A stretch of 8,142 bases of DNA from Mycobacterium sp. (lineage in GTDB: Bacteria; Actinomycetota; Actinomycetes; Mycobacteriales; Mycobacteriaceae), in assembly GCA_029256565.1 (NCBI GenBank), contig JAQSXQ010000055.1, positions 1 to 8,142 on the forward strand. The letters are read 5' to 3'. Position numbers and translations under genes: made by a program. Positions 7,280 through 8,142 of this stretch are shown here, one piece after another (positions within the stretch are counted from its first letter, which is position 1; each line of letters starts with the position of its first letter). A model generated the notes under the pieces. That model saw nothing but the letters and a program-made list of their open reading frames with translations, made no database searches and had not been told where the DNA came from.

Positions 7280-8142
7280 GTCTTCTCGTCGCTGCTGCGC
7301 GGGAATCCGCCCTGCGGGAACAGCGGGAAGACGACGTCGTCGAGCCGCTCGGCGTCGCCGGAGGTCTTGTTGATCGTCGCGCCCCAGACGTTGCCGTCGG
7401 GCGACAGCTGCAGGGCCCACACGTGGCCGCGGGTGTCCTGCCGCAGCACCTCCGGCTCGCCGGTCACGGCGCCGGTGTCGGGCGCCATGCGCACCGCGAC
7501 GGTCTGCTTGGTGTTCACCAGGTTGACCAGCACCGTGCCGTCCTGCGCCGCGCAGCCCGCCACGCCGGGACGGTCGGGCCACGACCACACCGTCGACACC
7601 TTCGAGTCCTTGGTGATGCGCTGCAACCGGTCGCCGGTGGGCGTGCGGTCGGTCACGTACAGCGAGCCGTCGGCAGGGTCGGTGCACAATCCGCCGCCTG
7701 CACCGATGCCGCTGAGCGCGGTCGTCGGAGGCGCGGGGTTGACCGTCGTCGGCGCCTCGATGCGCAGCAGCTTCCCCGCCAGCGAACCGGGATCCGATGC
7801 CTGTGCGGGGTTGCCCGCGTCCCCGGTCAGCACCGCGAGCGTCGTCGGACTGGTGAACTTGAGCGCTCCGGTGTTCCCGGTGGTGCCCTTCGGGATGCCG
7901 GTCAGGATGGGCTTGGGCACGTCGCCGTCGGCGATGCGGATGACGCGGTTGTCGCTCGGCGTACTGACCAGCGCGTACATCAGCCGGTCCTGGGAGTAGG
8001 TGGGGGACAGCACGATGTCGAGCAGCCCGCCGTCACCGGACGGATCCACCGGCAGCACCAGCTTGACCTTGGGTTCGGCGTTGGTCGCCACTTCCTTGAC
8101 CGCGCCCGTCAGCCGCTCGGCCACCAGGGCCGACTTGCTGTC
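7276..8142 (-). CDS. lppZ: LppZ-like lipoprotein, GSDH/beta-propeller type, 5'-truncated
   Basis: The minus-strand frame is open from the window's right edge (base 8142) to TAG at 7276-7278, giving 288 residues that begin DSKSALVAERLTG. The true start lies outside the window, so the signal peptide and lipobox cannot be seen; the GTG at 8124 is internal. The sequence closely follows M. tuberculosis LppZ (Rv3006, about 373 residues, from memory), in stretches such as GGLLDIVLSPTYSQDRLMY, ALSGIGAGGGLC, SPDGNVWGATINKTSGDAE and VVFPLFPQGGFPR. About 85 N-terminal residues are missing. Repeating beta-strand/Asp-Gly units such as DPADGSLYVTDRTPTGDR and SPDGNVWGA are those of the glucose/sorbosone-dehydrogenase-like beta-propellers, many of which bind PQQ or calcium; whether LppZ is an enzyme is not known to me. 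The two visible Cys (GGGLC, VAGC) could form a disulfide outside the membrane. The neighbouring kinase converges on it without a gap. Confidence 0.93.
   Translation of the reverse strand, partial: DSKSALVAERLTGAVKEVATNAEPKVKLVLPVDPSGDGGLLDIVLSPTYSQDRLMYALVSTPSDNRVIRIADGDVPKPILTGIPKGTTGNTGALKFTSPTTLAVLTGDAGNPAQASDPGSLAGKLLRIEAPTTVNPAPPTTALSGIGAGGGLCTDPADGSLYVTDRTPTGDRLQRITKDSKVSTVWSWPDRPGVAGCAAQDGTVLVNLVNTKQTVAVRMAPDTGAVTGEPEVLRQDTRGHVWALQLSPDGNVWGATINKTSGDAERLDDVVFPLFPQGGFPRSSDEKT

Noticed and set aside
7367..7999. 210-codon plus-strand open frame opposite lppZ
   Set aside because: The minus strand encodes a protein that follows LppZ throughout; the plus-strand frame has no recognisable domain or start signal.

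Overview
The window reads as chromosomal DNA of a high-GC actinobacterium, most likely a Mycobacterium/Mycolicibacterium. The GatA, PfkA, GatB and LppZ proteins all resemble their Mycobacterium tuberculosis counterparts as I remember them (Rv3011c, Rv3010c, Rv3009c, Rv3006), and they stand in the same relative order. GTG starts, an overlapping gene pair, strong G/C third-position bias and TANNNT -10 hexamers about 7 nt ahead of start codons fit mycobacteria. No tRNA, rRNA, CRISPR array, insertion sequence or phage gene is visible. I cannot name the species.

Layout, left to right: (1) gatA, lacking its 5' end (1-1296, +). (2) An 80-nt gap (1297-1376) holding two potential hairpins, an inverted repeat and a probable -10 element. 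(3) A two-component system: a multi-membrane-segment HisKA_3 (NarL/DesK-type) sensor kinase (1377-2549) whose 3' end overlaps the start of a NarL/LuxR response regulator (2537-3205). (4) A 73-nt gap with a small hairpin, a weak -10 candidate and a 7-codon upstream ORF in frame with pfkA. (5) pfkA (3279-4310). (6) A 51-nt gap with a hairpin and a TAGGAT -10 placed for leaderless transcription of gatB. (7) gatB (4362-5864). (8) A HAMP/HisKA sensor kinase closely resembling mycobacterial PrrB (5879-7279), with no response regulator beside it. (9) The convergent 3' part of lppZ (7276-8142, -), whose stop codon overlaps the kinase stop in a shared CTAG.

How the genes fit together: GatA and GatB are two subunits of the GatCAB amidotransferase, which converts Glu-tRNA(Gln), and in mycobacteria also Asp-tRNA(Asn), into correctly charged tRNAs. 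PfkA is the committed glycolytic kinase. The two signalling insertions (NarL-type pair and PrrB-like kinase) interrupt an otherwise conserved housekeeping cluster and are the accessory content here. The control signals suggest that the two-component system, pfkA and gatB may each have their own promoter, so gatA and gatB need not be transcribed at equal levels.

I see no evidence for a wholly new biological system. The points most worth a second look are the orphan PrrB-like kinase, the inserted NarL-type pair with a possible operator over a leaderless promoter, the in-frame mini-ORF ahead of pfkA, and the zero-gap convergent junction with lppZ.
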